From Mycobacterium paragordonae (lineage in GTDB: Bacteria > Actinomycetota > Actinomycetes > Mycobacteriales > Mycobacteriaceae): 64,000 nt of DNA. Of this stretch, positions 25,312-37,000 are shown piece after piece; position 1 is the first letter of the stretch; the number at the start of each line of letters is the position of its first letter. The stretch covers positions 4,588,001-4,652,000 of the forward strand of contig NZ_CP025546.1 of the NCBI RefSeq assembly GCF_003614435.1. Reading direction: 5' to 3'. The position numbers were made by a program, and so were the translations under genes. The notes below the pieces were generated by a model. The model had not been told where the DNA came from. It saw only the letters and a list, made by a program, of their open reading frames with translations, and made no database searches.

Positions 25312-26469
25312 ATGAAGCTGGCGCTCACGCCCGACGAAGCCGCGTTCCGCGACGAACTGCGGACCTTCTTCACCACCGAGATCCCGGTCGACATCCGCGA
25401 GCGGGTCCGCGACGGTGGGCACTTGACGCGCGACGAGATCGTCGCCACTCACAAACGGCTGCATGAGCACGGGATCGCGGTGCCGAGCTGGCCCGTCGAA
25501 TGGGGCGGAAAAGACTGGACGCCCACCCAGTTTCAGATCTGGACCGACGAGATGCAGTTGGCCAGCGTCCCGGAGCCGTTGAACTTCAACACCAAGATGG
25601 TGGGCCCGGTGATCGCCGAGTTCGGCTCGCAGGAGGTCAAGGAACGGTTCCTGCCGCCGACGGCAAACCTGGATATCTGGTGGTGCCAGGGCTTCTCCGA
25701 GCCCGAAGCCGGATCCGATCTGGCCTCCCTGCGCACCACCGCGGTCCGCGACGGCGACAGCTACGTCGTCAACGGCCAGAAGACCTGGACGACGCTCGGC
25801 CAGTACGCGGACTGGATCTTCTGCCTGGTTCGCACCGACCCCCAGGCACCCAAACGCCAGGCCGGCATCTCGTTCCTGCTGATGTCGATGGACACCCCGG
25901 GCATCACGCTGCGGTCGATCAAGTTGATCGACGGCAGCGTCGAGGTCAACGAGGTGTTCTTTTCCGACGCTCGCGTGCCGGCCAATCAGCTTGTCGGAGA
26001 AGAGAATCAGGGCTGGAGCTACGCGAAGTTCCTGCTCGGCAACGAGCGCACCGGCATCGCCCAGGTGGGCCGCACCAAAGTGCGCCTCGCGGAGGTGAAG
26101 CGGCATGCCGCCGAGAACGGGCTGCTCGAGGACCCGCTGTTCGCGGCACGGCTGGCCGAGGCCGAAAACGAGGTGCTCGCACTGGAACTCACCCAGGCCC
26201 GGGTGGTGTCGAGTTCCGCGGGTGGCAAACCCAACCCGGCGTCGTCCGTGCTGAAGCTGCGCGGCAGCCAACTGCAGCAGATCGCCACCGAACTGATGGT
26301 CGAGGTCGCCGGTCCCGACGCGCTGCCGGTGGGCGGGGACGGCATCGCCTCCCCCCAGTGGGCGCAGGCCAGTGCACCGACCTACCTCAACTACCGCAAG
26401 ACCTCGATCTACGGCGGTAGCAACGAGGTGCAGCGCAACATCATCTCCTCGACCATTCTCGGATTGTGA
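25312..26469 (+). CDS. acyl-CoA dehydrogenase (FadE), subunit 1 of a probable pair
   Basis: FAD-dependent alpha,beta-dehydrogenation of an acyl-CoA. The 385-residue protein has the three ACAD domains, with the flavin-loop motif CQGFSEPEAGSDLASL (about 120-140), GQKTWTTLGQYADW and the C-terminal ACAD signature YGGSNEVQRN. In the latter a Gly takes the place of the glutamate that serves as base in medium-chain enzymes. RBS AGGAGG lies just before ATG 25312. A second ACAD gene follows 7 bp later. In mycobacteria such pairs form alpha2-beta2 enzymes, several acting on sterol side chains; the substrate here is unknown. Confidence 0.88.
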   Translation: MKLALTPDEAAFRDELRTFFTTEIPVDIRERVRDGGHLTRDEIVATHKRLHEHGIAVPSWPVEWGGKDWTPTQFQIWTDEMQLASVPEPLNFNTKMVGPVIAEFGSQEVKERFLPPTANLDIWWCQGFSEPEAGSDLASLRTTAVRDGDSYVVNGQKTWTTLGQYADWIFCLVRTDPQAPKRQAGISFLLMSMDTPGITLRSIKLIDGSVEVNEVFFSDARVPANQLVGEENQGWSYAKFLLGNERTGIAQVGRTKVRLAEVKRHAAENGLLEDPLFAARLAEAENEVLALELTQARVVSSSAGGKPNPASSVLKLRGSQLQQIATELMVEVAGPDALPVGGDGIASPQWAQASAPTYLNYRKTSIYGGSNEVQRNIISSTILGL

Positions 26470-26476
26470 GGCTGTC

Positions 26477-27595
26477 ATGGACTTTCAGTTGAGCGAAGAG
26501 CAGGCACTGCTGCGCGACACGACCCGGGAACTGCTGTCGCGAAGCTACGACGCCGAAAGCCGCAACAAGGCGATCGACACGGAGCTGGGCTGGAGCCGCG
26601 AGGTGTGGAACCAGCTCGCGGAGATCGGGATCCTGGGCCTCGGGTTCGAGCCCGAGGAGGCCGGGCAGCTGGAGATCATGGCGGTGCTCATCGAGGTCGG
26701 ACGCCGGCTGGCGCCCGAACCGATCGTGCACGCCGCGCTGGCGCCCGGTTCGCTGATCGCCGAACTCGGCAACGACGCGCAGAAAGAACTGCTCGACGAG
26801 GTCGCCGCGGGCCAGCGGCTGCTGGCCTTCGCCCACCAGGAGCCTGGTCAGCGCGGCGGGTCGGTACAACCGGCGACTCACGCTGTGCAGCAAGGTGATT
26901 CGTGGACGATCAGCGGGCGTAAGAACCCCGTCCTAGCCGGCGACTGCGCCGAAACGCTGGTGGTCAGTGCGGCACTGCCGGACGGCGGCACCGGGTTGTT
27001 CCTGGTTGACGCCTCCCAGGACAACACCACCGTCACGCGTGCGCCGTTCCGAACCTTCGACGGGCAGCGCGGCGCTCAGATCGATCTGGACGAAGCCGCG
27101 GCGCAACCACTGGGCGACGGCGGCGATGCCTGTCAGGCCATCGCCAACGCCATCATCCGGATCCAGTCGGCGCTGTGCGCGGAGGCGATGGGCGCCATGG
27201 AGGAAGCGCTTCGCCTGACCACCGAATACCTGAAGACCCGCAAGCAGTTCGGGGTCACCCTCAACAAGTTCCAGACGCTCACGCAGCGGGCCGCCGACAT
27301 GTACGTGTCGCTGGAACTGGCGCGCAGCATGAATCTGTACGCGGCCATGTCGATCGCCGACGGCAACTACGACCCGGTGATCGCCGCGCGCGCCAAGCTG
27401 CAAATCGGCCGCTCGGGCCGGCACATCGGGCAGGAGGCGATCCAGTTGCACGGCGGCATCGGCATGACCGCCGAATACCCGGTGGGCCACTACACGGCCC
27501 GGCTTACCGCGATCGATCAGACGCTGGGTTCCACGGCGGATCAGTTGCGGGTCCTCATAACGCACCTCGGCGAATACGACTTAGCCAAGCTCTGA
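26477..27595 (+). CDS. acyl-CoA dehydrogenase (FadE), subunit 2 of a probable pair
   Basis: A 372-residue ACAD-fold protein beginning MDFQLSEEQALLRDTTRELL. It keeps the ACAD helical core (ARAKLQIGRSGRHIGQEAIQ, LHGGIGMTAEYPVGHY) but lacks the C-terminal YxGSNEVQRN flavin signature of its neighbour and has a weakened N-terminal flavin loop. This asymmetry is the pattern of heteromeric mycobacterial ACADs with one FAD site formed across two proteins. ATG 26477 was chosen; frames further upstream lie inside the preceding gene. Confidence 0.86.
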   Translation: MDFQLSEEQALLRDTTRELLSRSYDAESRNKAIDTELGWSREVWNQLAEIGILGLGFEPEEAGQLEIMAVLIEVGRRLAPEPIVHAALAPGSLIAELGNDAQKELLDEVAAGQRLLAFAHQEPGQRGGSVQPATHAVQQGDSWTISGRKNPVLAGDCAETLVVSAALPDGGTGLFLVDASQDNTTVTRAPFRTFDGQRGAQIDLDEAAAQPLGDGGDACQAIANAIIRIQSALCAEAMGAMEEALRLTTEYLKTRKQFGVTLNKFQTLTQRAADMYVSLELARSMNLYAAMSIADGNYDPVIAARAKLQIGRSGRHIGQEAIQLHGGIGMTAEYPVGHYTARLTAIDQTLGSTADQLRVLITHLGEYDLAKL

Positions 27596-27599
27596 GCCG

Positions 27600-28034
27600 A
27601 TGCCTGACGCGATAGCCGAACTGTCGGACCGAGTCGTCGAGTTCCTCTCGGCGGGCACCCGCACCGGGATGCTCGGGTTCGTCGCCTCGGACGGCCGGCC
27701 GCTGGTGGCGCCGGTGTGGTTCGTCGTCGACGGCGGCCAGCTGGTGTTCACCACGCACGAGGAAACGCCGAAAGGTCGCGCCCTGCAGCGGGATCCACGG
27801 ACCGTCATCTGCGTCGACGACCCTCACCCGCCCTTCTCGTTCGTGCAGGTGCAGGGTGTGGCGACGGTGAGCGATGACCCGCAGGAACTGCTGGACATCG
27901 CCACCCGCACCGGCGCCCGGTACATGGGCGCCGAACGGGCCGGCGAATTCGGGCGCCGCAACGCGGTTCCCGGCGAACTGGTGGTGCGGGTGCGCCCGAC
28001 GAAGGTCATCGCCGGGTTCGACATCAGCGACTAA
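27600..28034 (+). CDS. PPOX-class FMN/F420-dependent oxidoreductase or flavin-binding protein
   Basis: A 144-residue split-barrel protein of the pyridoxamine 5'-phosphate oxidase superfamily. Typical segments: GMLGFVASDGRPLVAPVWFV, then LVFTTHEETPKGRALQRDPR and VQGVATVSDDPQEL, then VRPTKVIAGFD. Mycobacterial members of this size often use F420 for reduction of small or unsaturated substrates; the cofactor cannot be told by eye. It follows the FadE pair by 4 bp and is convergent with the PKS gene, the two stop codons overlapping. Linked with lipid metabolism by position only. Confidence 0.8.
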   Translation: MPDAIAELSDRVVEFLSAGTRTGMLGFVASDGRPLVAPVWFVVDGGQLVFTTHEETPKGRALQRDPRTVICVDDPHPPFSFVQVQGVATVSDDPQELLDIATRTGARYMGAERAGEFGRRNAVPGELVVRVRPTKVIAGFDISD

Positions 28035-31000
28035 CCGTCGGCAGGTTCGGCAACTTCGGCGGGCTCGGCCGCTTCGGCAGGTTCGCCGGCTTCGGCAGGT
28101 TCGACGGCTTCGGCGGCCGGCGCCGCGTCAGACCCCGCCATGATCTCCGGCAGTTGCTCGGCCAGGTACTCCGCCAGCGACCTGATCGTCGGATAGTCGA
28201 AGACCGCGGTGGCGCTGATCGTCAGCTTGCCGCCGAACTGTCCGAGCAACCGGTTGCGCAGTTCGACCGCCATCAGCGAGTCGGTGCCCAGATCCAGGAA
28301 CCGGCTGCTGGCCGCGGGCGGCTGGGCGAGCCTGAGGAAGCTCTGCACCTCCTGCTGCAGATATTCGGTCAGGAAGTCGGCGCGCTGCCCCTCTGGAATC
28401 TCGTGCAACTGGCGCAACAGCTCGCTGTCACCCTGCGTGGTCGCGACGGCACTGGGCAGCACGTAGTCGAGTATCGGCGGACGGGAACCGCCCAGCACCT
28501 TCGCCGTGCGCTGCCAGTTCGCCTTGATGACGGTTGCCTGCCCGGTCCCCTCGGCGAAAAGCTCGCCAAGCGCGCTCAGCGCGGCGGTGGGTTCCAGTGG
28601 AATCAGGCCTTGCGCACCGAGATTGACGCGCGCAGCGTGCGACGCGGCCATGCCGCCCTTCGCCCACGGCCCCCAGTTGACGCTGGTCGCGGCCAGGCCC
28701 TTCGCGTTGCGGTCAGCCACCAGTCCGTCCAGCAGCGCGTTGGCCGCGGCATAGTTGGCTTGCCCCGGGGAGCCGAGGACGCCGGAGATCGACGAATACA
28801 TGATGAAGAATTCCAGGTCGTCGTTCTCGGTCAGCCGGTGCAGGTGCCATGCCGCAAACGCCTTGGGCGCCAACGTCGTCCGGAAGCGCTCCAGGCTCTG
28901 CTGAGGTAGCAGCGCGTCGTCGAGCAGCCCGGCCAGGTGTGCCACGCCGGCAAGCGGCGGCAACTCGGCGCGGATCCGCTGCAGCAGTTCGGCGACCTGA
29001 GACTCGTCGCCGACGTCGGCGCCGAAGACGTGAATCCGGCACCGGTAGCGCTCGATGATGGTGTCGATCGCCTGCTGGGCCTCCGCGTCGGGCAGGTGCC
29101 GGCTGGTCAGCACGATGTCACCGGCCCCCAGCTGAGCCAGATACGCCGCCGTGTGCAGGCCCAGCGCCCCCAGGCCACCGGTGACCAGATAGGTCCGATC
29201 ACTGCGCGGCGCAAGCGGATTCGGCATCTGCAACACAATCTTGCCGATGTGCCGCGCCTGCTGCATGCGGCGGAACGCCGTCTTCGCCTCGGTCAGCGGA
29301 TAAATCTCGGCGTGCAGCGGTTCCCACTCTCCGCTGCCCAACCCGTCGGACACCTCGCACAGCAGCCGGTGGATGTGCTCCGGGTCCGTCATGATGGTGC
29401 CGTCCAGCGCCACGATCTCGTAGTCGATGTCGGGCCGTACCGCGGCCATCTGCTCGGGTGTCCAGATGTCCCGCTTGGCGATCTCGGCGAAGCGGCCACT
29501 GCGGGCGGTCGCCCGCACCGTGGCCTCGAGGAATCCCTCGTTGGTCAGGCTGTTGAGCACGACGTCGACGCCGGCGCCGTCCGTGTCGGCCAGGATCTGG
29601 TCCGCGAAATCCGTGCTGCGCGAGTCGTATACGTACTCCACACCCAGCTCGCGCAGCGCGGCGCGCTTGTAGGCGCTGGCGGTGGCGAACACCGTGGCGC
29701 CGCACTGGCGTGCCAACTGCACCGCCGCCAGGCCGACACCGCCGCTGGCGGCGTGGACCAGGACCCGATCCCCGGGCCGCAGTTTGGCCCAGTCGAAGGC
29801 CAGGCGCGCGGTCAGCGCCGCCGCCGGAATGCTCGCCGCGGCTATCGCGCCCAGACCCTTCGGCACCGGCGCGACCAACTGTGCCGGCACGTTGACCCGG
29901 CTGGCGAACGCGCCCTGCATGAAGCCGAAGACGCGTTGGCCGACCTCGAGTCCCGTTACGCCGTCGCCCAACTCGGTGACGATCCCGGAGAAGTCCCCGC
30001 CAATGGGGCCGGGGTCGCCCGGGTAGAGGCCCAGCACGTTGAGCACATCACGGAAGTTGAGACCCGCCGCCTCGATCTGGATCTGCGCCTGGCCCGCATC
30101 CGGAGCCGTCACTTCGGTCTCGACCAGACGGAGGTTGTCGATGGCGCCGCGTTCGGTCGGCGCCAGCACGTAGTCGCTGGCACGGGGCACCGCGAGATGC
30201 CCGCCGCGCGACCACGGCAGCAGGCGCGATACCAGGAATTTCCCTTGCCGCAGCGCCATTTCAGGTTCGATGACGGGAGCGGCCGGGCCGGTCAGCAGCC
30301 TGGCCAGCCACTGCACGGCGTCCTGCGACCCGTCATGGTCGACCAGCCTGCAGCGCAACTGTGGCTGCTCGGCGATGACGGTGCGCCCCAGACCCCACAA
30401 CGCGGCCTGAACGGGGTCGACCGGCTCGCCGGGTTCGGTGGCCACGGCCCGCTCGGTGACGACCCACAGCCCGCCGGGCAGTTTCAGGTCCTGCTGCCCG
30501 AGCGCCGTCCGCACCAGCGTCAGCAGCCGGTCAAGCTCGCCCTCCAGGCGTCCGGCGAATTCGGTGCCCGACTCATCGCTGCCCGGTCGGCGGCCGCTGC
30601 GCCAGACGATGCCGGAGACAGGCGCGCCCCGCTCCGAGGCCTGCGCGAACAGCTGCAGCCAGTGCTCGGAATCGACAATGTCGTTGGTGCGCAAGCTGTC
30701 CGGGACCACTTCCGCCAGCTCGTCGAATCCGGCGATCAACCACGTGGCGTCGGCGGTTTCGGCTGCGCTCTCCGACGGCGGCGGGGGCACCTCGTTCCAG
30801 CCGAGGGTGTACAGCAGCCGGGTGGCGTCGCCGCCGAGCCCGCGCAGCAACGCCTCCCGAGGTGCACGCTTGACGGTGAATTCGCGAATGCCGCCCAGTA
30901 GGCGTCCATCGCGATCCACGAAATCGAGATCGAAGACCTGGGTTTCGCTGTCCAGACCGCCTGCCTGCCAACGCGCGCGGCAGTAGAACCGCCGCGGCAT

Positions 31001-34000
31001 CCGTTCGCTCAGCATCACCCGTCCGTACCGCAGCGGCAGGAACAGATCCGCGACGCCGTGCTCGGCCGCCAGCAGCGCCGGGAACGCGGGGAAGGCGACG
31101 CCGGTGCACAGGTCCAGCAGCACCGGGTGAATCGGCTCGCTGCCGATGTGCTCGGCGAGTTCCTCGCCGATGGCGACATCACCGATCGCCTCGCCGTCGC
31201 CGACCCACAACGATTTCAGCGACGTGGACCACGTTGGGCCCCAAGCCAACTCCATGTCCGAGAAAGTGTCGAACAGCTGCTGGGTCTGCGTGCGGCCCAA
31301 CCGCTCGGTGGCCGCTTCGATGGAATCCGGCGCCTCGGCCGCCGGCTCTGCCGGCTCATCCAGGACACCGCTCACGACGGTCCCGTCGGCGTTGAGGGAC
31401 CACTCCGCGTCGCGAACGCCGTACGGACGGCTGTGCACCCGGAATGTCCAGCCGCCACCGTCCTCGAGCGGGTGCAACGTGAGCTGTACCTCACGGGAAC
31501 TCTTGTCCGGCAGGATGATCGGCTCGTAGAAGAACACGTCCCGCACGTGCGCCGGCGCGCCGACGGCGGCCAGGGCCATCGCCGCGTACGTCGCACCGGG
31601 AACCACCACGGTGCCGTAGATGACGTGGTCGGACAGCCAGGGTTGCGTCTTGACCGAGAGGCGGCTGGTGTAGACGGCGTCGCCGGAGGCGAGATCTTTT
31701 GCGCTGCCTAGGATTCCGGCGACCACCGCACCGTCGCCGGGCGTGACGCCGGAACTCTTGGGCCAGAAGTGCCGGCGCTGGAAGGGATAGGTGGGCAGCT
31801 CGAGCCGGTGGCCCGGCCGCCGGTAGCGTGCGGCGAAGTCCGGCCGGTGCCCGGCGACGTACGTCGCGGCCAGGGCTTCGGAGATCTGCCGGCGGGCGTC
31901 GGCGCCCTTGCGCAACGAGACGATGGCGCGCGGCGCAGCCGAATGTTCCGGCCAGACCTGCACCGCTGCCGCCGTGAGAATCGGCTGCGGGCCGATCTCC
32001 ATCAACACCGTGCATCCCAGCGCCGCGACGGTGCGCACGCTGTCGGCGAACTGCACGGGTTGGCGGGAGTGCCGGCGCCAATACTGGCCGTCCAGCGGGG
32101 TTTCCGCGGTGAGGACCGTCCCGGTGCGGTTGCAGACCAGCGGCAGGGTGGGAACAGCGAACTCCAGCCGCGCCGCGTACGCCTCGAACTCGTCGAGCAC
32201 CGGGTCCAGTAGCGCCGAGTGGAAGGCGTGGCTGGTGTCCAGCCAGGTGCAGCGGATGCCCTCTTCGTTGAACGTGTCGACGATCTGCTCGAGATCCGTG
32301 CCGGGGCCCGCCAGCACCGTGTTCGGGCCGTTGTAGGCGGCAACCGACACCTGCGGCCACCGGTTGGCGACGTCCTCCACGTGACGCGGGTCGGCGAAGA
32401 TCGCCACCATCCGGCCGCCCTCGGGAAGGCTGCCGAACAACCGGCCGCGTTCGGCCATCAGCCGTGCCCCGTCCTCGAGGCTGAACACGCCGGCCACACA
32501 CGCCGCCGCATACTGGCCCACGCTGTGCCCGAGGACCACGTCGGGCTCGATGCCCCAGGACTGCCACAGCCGGGCCAGGCCCATCTCGATCGCGAACAGG
32601 GCGGGCTGGGCAAAAGAGGTGTGCCGCAAGGTTTCCCCGGTTTCCCGGTCGGCGGCGAACAACACCTCCAACAACGGACGCGGCAGCATGCCGTCGATCG
32701 CGTCCGCGCACCGTTGCACGGTTTCGGCGAACACCGGCTCGGTGTCGAAAAGTTCGCGTGCCATGCCCGGGTACTGGCTGCCCTGGCCGGTGAACAACCA
32801 TGCCGTCGTGGGCCGGTCTCCACACACGCCGCGTAACACGCCGGGCCGCAACCGATTTGCGGCCAGGTCGGCCAGCAGGTCGCGGGCCGCAGCGACCGGA
32901 GAACCCCCAGAATTCGGGCCGGAATCCAGGACCAGCGCGCTCCGGTGTTCGAAGTGCGAACGCCCGACGCCCGCGGTGTAGCAGACGTCACTGATGTCGA
33001 CGTCCGGATGAGCCTCCAGCCAGGAGGCATACCGCTGCGCCAACGACACCAGGGCCTGCTCGGAGCGCGCCGACAGCGGCAGCACCTGCACCGGCCCGTC
33101 CGAGACGTCGGGCGCGGCGCCCGGCGCCGGCGTCGGCGGCTCTTCGATGAGGACGTGCGCGTTGGTACCGGTGAACCCGAACGAACTGACACCGGCGCGG
33201 CGCGGGCGGCCGTTGGCGTGCCACGGGGTCGCTTCGTCCACGACGCGCACCGGCAGCGAATCCCACGGAATATGCGGCGACGGGTTCTCGAAATGCAGGT
33301 TCTGCGGCAGCACTTCGTGCTGCAAGGACAGCACGATCTTGATCAGACCCGCGACCCCGGCAGCCGATTCCAGGTGGCCGATGTTGGTCTTCACCGAGCC
33401 CATCAGCAGCGGGTGGTTCGGGTCGCGGCCGGCGCCGTAGGCTGCGGCGGCGGCCTGCACCTCGATCGGGTCACCCAGCGATGTGCCGGTGCCGTGCGCC
33501 TCGAGGTAGTCGACATCGGTGCCGGCAACCTGCGCACGCGCCAGTGCCGCGGCGATAAGCCGTTGCTGCGCACCGCCATTGGGCACGGTCAGGCCACTGG
33601 ACGCGCCGTCCTGATTGACCGCACTGCCCCGGATGACCGCCTGCACCCGGTCGCCGTCGCGTACCGCGTCGCTGAGCCGCTTGAGCACCAGAATGCCGCA
33701 GCCCTCGCTGCGCACGTACCCGTCGGCGGCGGCATCGAACGTCTTGCACCGGCCGTCCGGGGACAGCATCCGGGCGCGGGAGGCGGCGATCAGGGACGCC
33801 GGGCTCAGCAACACGTTCACCCCACCGGCCAGCACCAGATCGCAGTCGCCGGACCGCAGGGCCCCGCAAGCCTCGTGCACGGCCACCAGCGAGGAACTGC
33901 AGGCGGTGTCCACCGCCACGGCCGGACCCTCCAGGCCGAGGGCGAAGGCGACCCGGCCCGCAATCGCGTTGAGCGCGTTGCCGGTGATGAAGTGGGCTTC

Positions 34001-37000
34001 GATGCTGTCGACCGACTCGGCCGTCAACAGGTGCGAATACTCGTTGGCCGCTACGCCGACGAAGATGCCACTTCGGCTGCCGCGCAACGACGCCGGCGAA
34101 TAGCCGGCACGTTCCAGGCCTTCCCAGGCGATTTCGAGCATCAGTCGCTGCTGCGGGTCCATCCACACGGCTTCGCGTGGCGAGATGCCGAAGAACTCGG
34201 GATCGAACCCGTCGATCGCGTCGAGGTATCCCCCACAGCGGCTGTAGATCTTGCCCGGCGTCTCGGGGTCCGGGTCGTAGTACTCGTCGACGTCGAAGCG
34301 GTCGTCCGGGATCTCGCGGATCGCGTCGACCCCGTTGGCCAGCAGGTCCCAGTACGCCTCGGGATCAGCGGCGCCCGGGAAGCGGCAGGCGACCGCGACG
34401 ATCGCGATCGGCTCATCGACGGAGCCGCTCGCCACCGGCGTAGGCGCGGGGGCCTCTGGTTTCGCCGCCGCCGGAGCATTCAGCCGCAGCACGTCGGTGA
34501 GCAGATAATCCGCCACGTCGACCAGCCGCGGGTAGTCCATCGCCAGGGTCGCGGGCAGGGCTTTGCCGACCCCGTGCTCAACGCGGCGGCGCAACTCGAC
34601 GGCCATCAGCGAATCCATGCCGAGGTCGAAGAAGCCGGCCTCGTCGCGGATCTCGGCCGCATCGACCCGCGTGACCTCCGCGACGACGTCGCGCAGATAG
34701 TTCACGACGAGCTTCTTGCGCTGCTGCACCGGGGCGACGGTGAGCTGTTCGACCAGCTTCGTGGTGCCGGACGCGGTGGGTGCCGTCGCCGACTCGGGCA
34801 ACTCCCGTTCGAGTTCGGCCAGAAACGCCCGTCTACCGGTCTGCTGGTAGATCGGCAGGAAGCGGTCCCAGTCGATGCGGGCCACCACTCCCTGCGCCGA
34901 ATGCGTGACCATGAGCTCGGCCATCCCGGCCAGCGCATCGCCCGGCCCCATGGTCACCACGCCGCGCTTCTTCAGCTGTGCGCGGGCCTCCTCATCGGCC
35001 ATGCCCGACATCCACGGACCGAAGTTCACGCTGAGATAGTTCTGCTCGCGCATCCGCCAGGACAACCCGTCGAGGAAGGCGTTGGCCGCGCTGTAGGCGG
35101 TCTGCCCGAAGCTGCCCCACACCGAGGCGATCGAGGAGGTGCTGAGGAAGAAATCCAGCGGCTTGTCCGCCGTGGCCTCACTCAGATTCCATGCGCCCCA
35201 GACCTTTCCGGCGAAGACGCGATCGACCTCGGCGTCGTCCAGGCTGCGCAGCGGGGTGCTGCCGATCTCGCCCGCGGCGTGCACGATGCCGACCAGCGGC
35301 GGCAACTCGGCCGCCACCGTGGCGATCAGCCGGTCGACGTCGTGCGGGTTGGCGACATCGGCCGCGACGGTCCGGATCTCGGCGCCGGTCTGCTGCTGAA
35401 GGGCATCGACGCGCTGCTGCGTGTCGATGCTCGGCGCACGACGGCCGGTCAGCACCAGATGCCTGGCGCCGTGGGCGGCCAGATAGCCCGCGATTTCCAG
35501 GCCGACCGAACCCAGGCCACCGGTCACCAGATAAGTCGCGTCACCGCGCAGTGCCGGCGGCGTCGCGATCGGCGCACCGGCACGGCGCACCAGGCGCGGC
35601 ACGTAGACCGCCTGATCCCGAAGCGCCACTTGGTCTTCCGCTGCAGCCGCCGCACCCGCCGGGCCGGCCGTGACGGCGTCGATCAACCGTGACCACTCGT
35701 CGGGACTTCGGGAGGACAGATCCGCCAGCCCACCCCACACCTGGGGATGCTCCAGCGAGGCGGACCGCCCGAATCCCCACAGGCAGGTCTGCACCGGCGA
35801 CACCGCGTCGGTACCGGTAACCCGTTGTGCCCCAGCGGTGATCAGCCAGATCGGGTTGCGTATTTCGGCGGCCGCCGCGGCGCGGAAGAGTCGCCGCGCG
35901 CCACCCAGCACCCGGTGCTGCATGCGCAACAGAGACCGCATGGACGGCGCGGTGTCGGTTTCGATGGCCGAGAGGACCAGGATGCGCAGCGCCGGTTCGT
36001 CGGCGACCGCTTCGCGCAACACGGCTTCCAGTCGGTGCTCGTCGGCGTCGGAGGCCGGTAGTCCGTGGACGCGGTGCCGATGCCCGCGTGCCGTCAGCAC
36101 GTCGACCAGCGGCGCCAGTGCATCGCCGTCGTCGGCGATCAGCAGCCAGGTCGCGTCCGTACCCGTTGCGGCGACATTCGACGTCTGCCAGCGGATCTCG
36201 TAGCGGTCCTGTGCGACGGACTGCGTCGAGAGCTGCTGGTTGTGTTGCGCCGCAAGCCTTGTCAGCACATCGACGGTCTGCGGGTTGCCGCCCGCCCCGT
36301 CGAGCAGCGCGGCCAGCTCGTCGATCCGGCCGTCCTCGAGGAGCCGGACGGCTTCGGTGCGCAGCGCCGCCGAACGGTCGGGTTTCCCGGTCGGCCTGGC
36401 CTGCTTGTCGCGGTACCAGTAGTGGCGGCGCTGGAACGGATAGGTGGGCAGGTCGAGCTTGCGCAGCTGCCCCGGCAACAATGCGCCGAAGCGGGGCAGG
36501 TGGCCGGCGACGTAGGCGTCGGCCACGGCTTCGGTGATCTGGCGGAGGTCGGCGCCGTTGCGGCGCATCGACGCTATCGCCCGCGGCGCGGTCGACGGGT
36601 CCGGCCAGGCTCGCAGCGCCGACGCGGTCAGCACCGGTTGCGGGCCCACCTCCAGCAGCAGCTTGCAGCCGAGGTCGGCCAGGGTGGCGACGCTCTTGGC
36701 GAACTCGATCGGCTGCCGGGCATGACGACGCCAGTAGAGGCCGTCCAGTTTCACCTGTCGGCCCAGCGCCGCACCCGTCCGGTTGCACACCAGAATCCGT
36801 TGCGGAGAACGGTATTCGAACCGGTCGGCGTACGCCTCGAATTCGTCGAGGGCCGGATCCAGCAGCGCGGAGTGGAACGCGTGGCTGGTGTCCAGCCATT
36901 CGCAGCGGACGCCGTCGGCTTGGAGTCCGGCCACCGCCCGGTCCAGATCCTCGCCAGGTCCCGACAAAACCGTGTTGGCGCCGTTGTAGGCGGCCACCGA

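Noticed and set aside
32945..35692. 915-codon plus-strand ORF inside the PKS, and several similar long frames there
   Set aside because: Antisense shadow of the KS and AT domains; the minus-strand domain series is continuous and complete.
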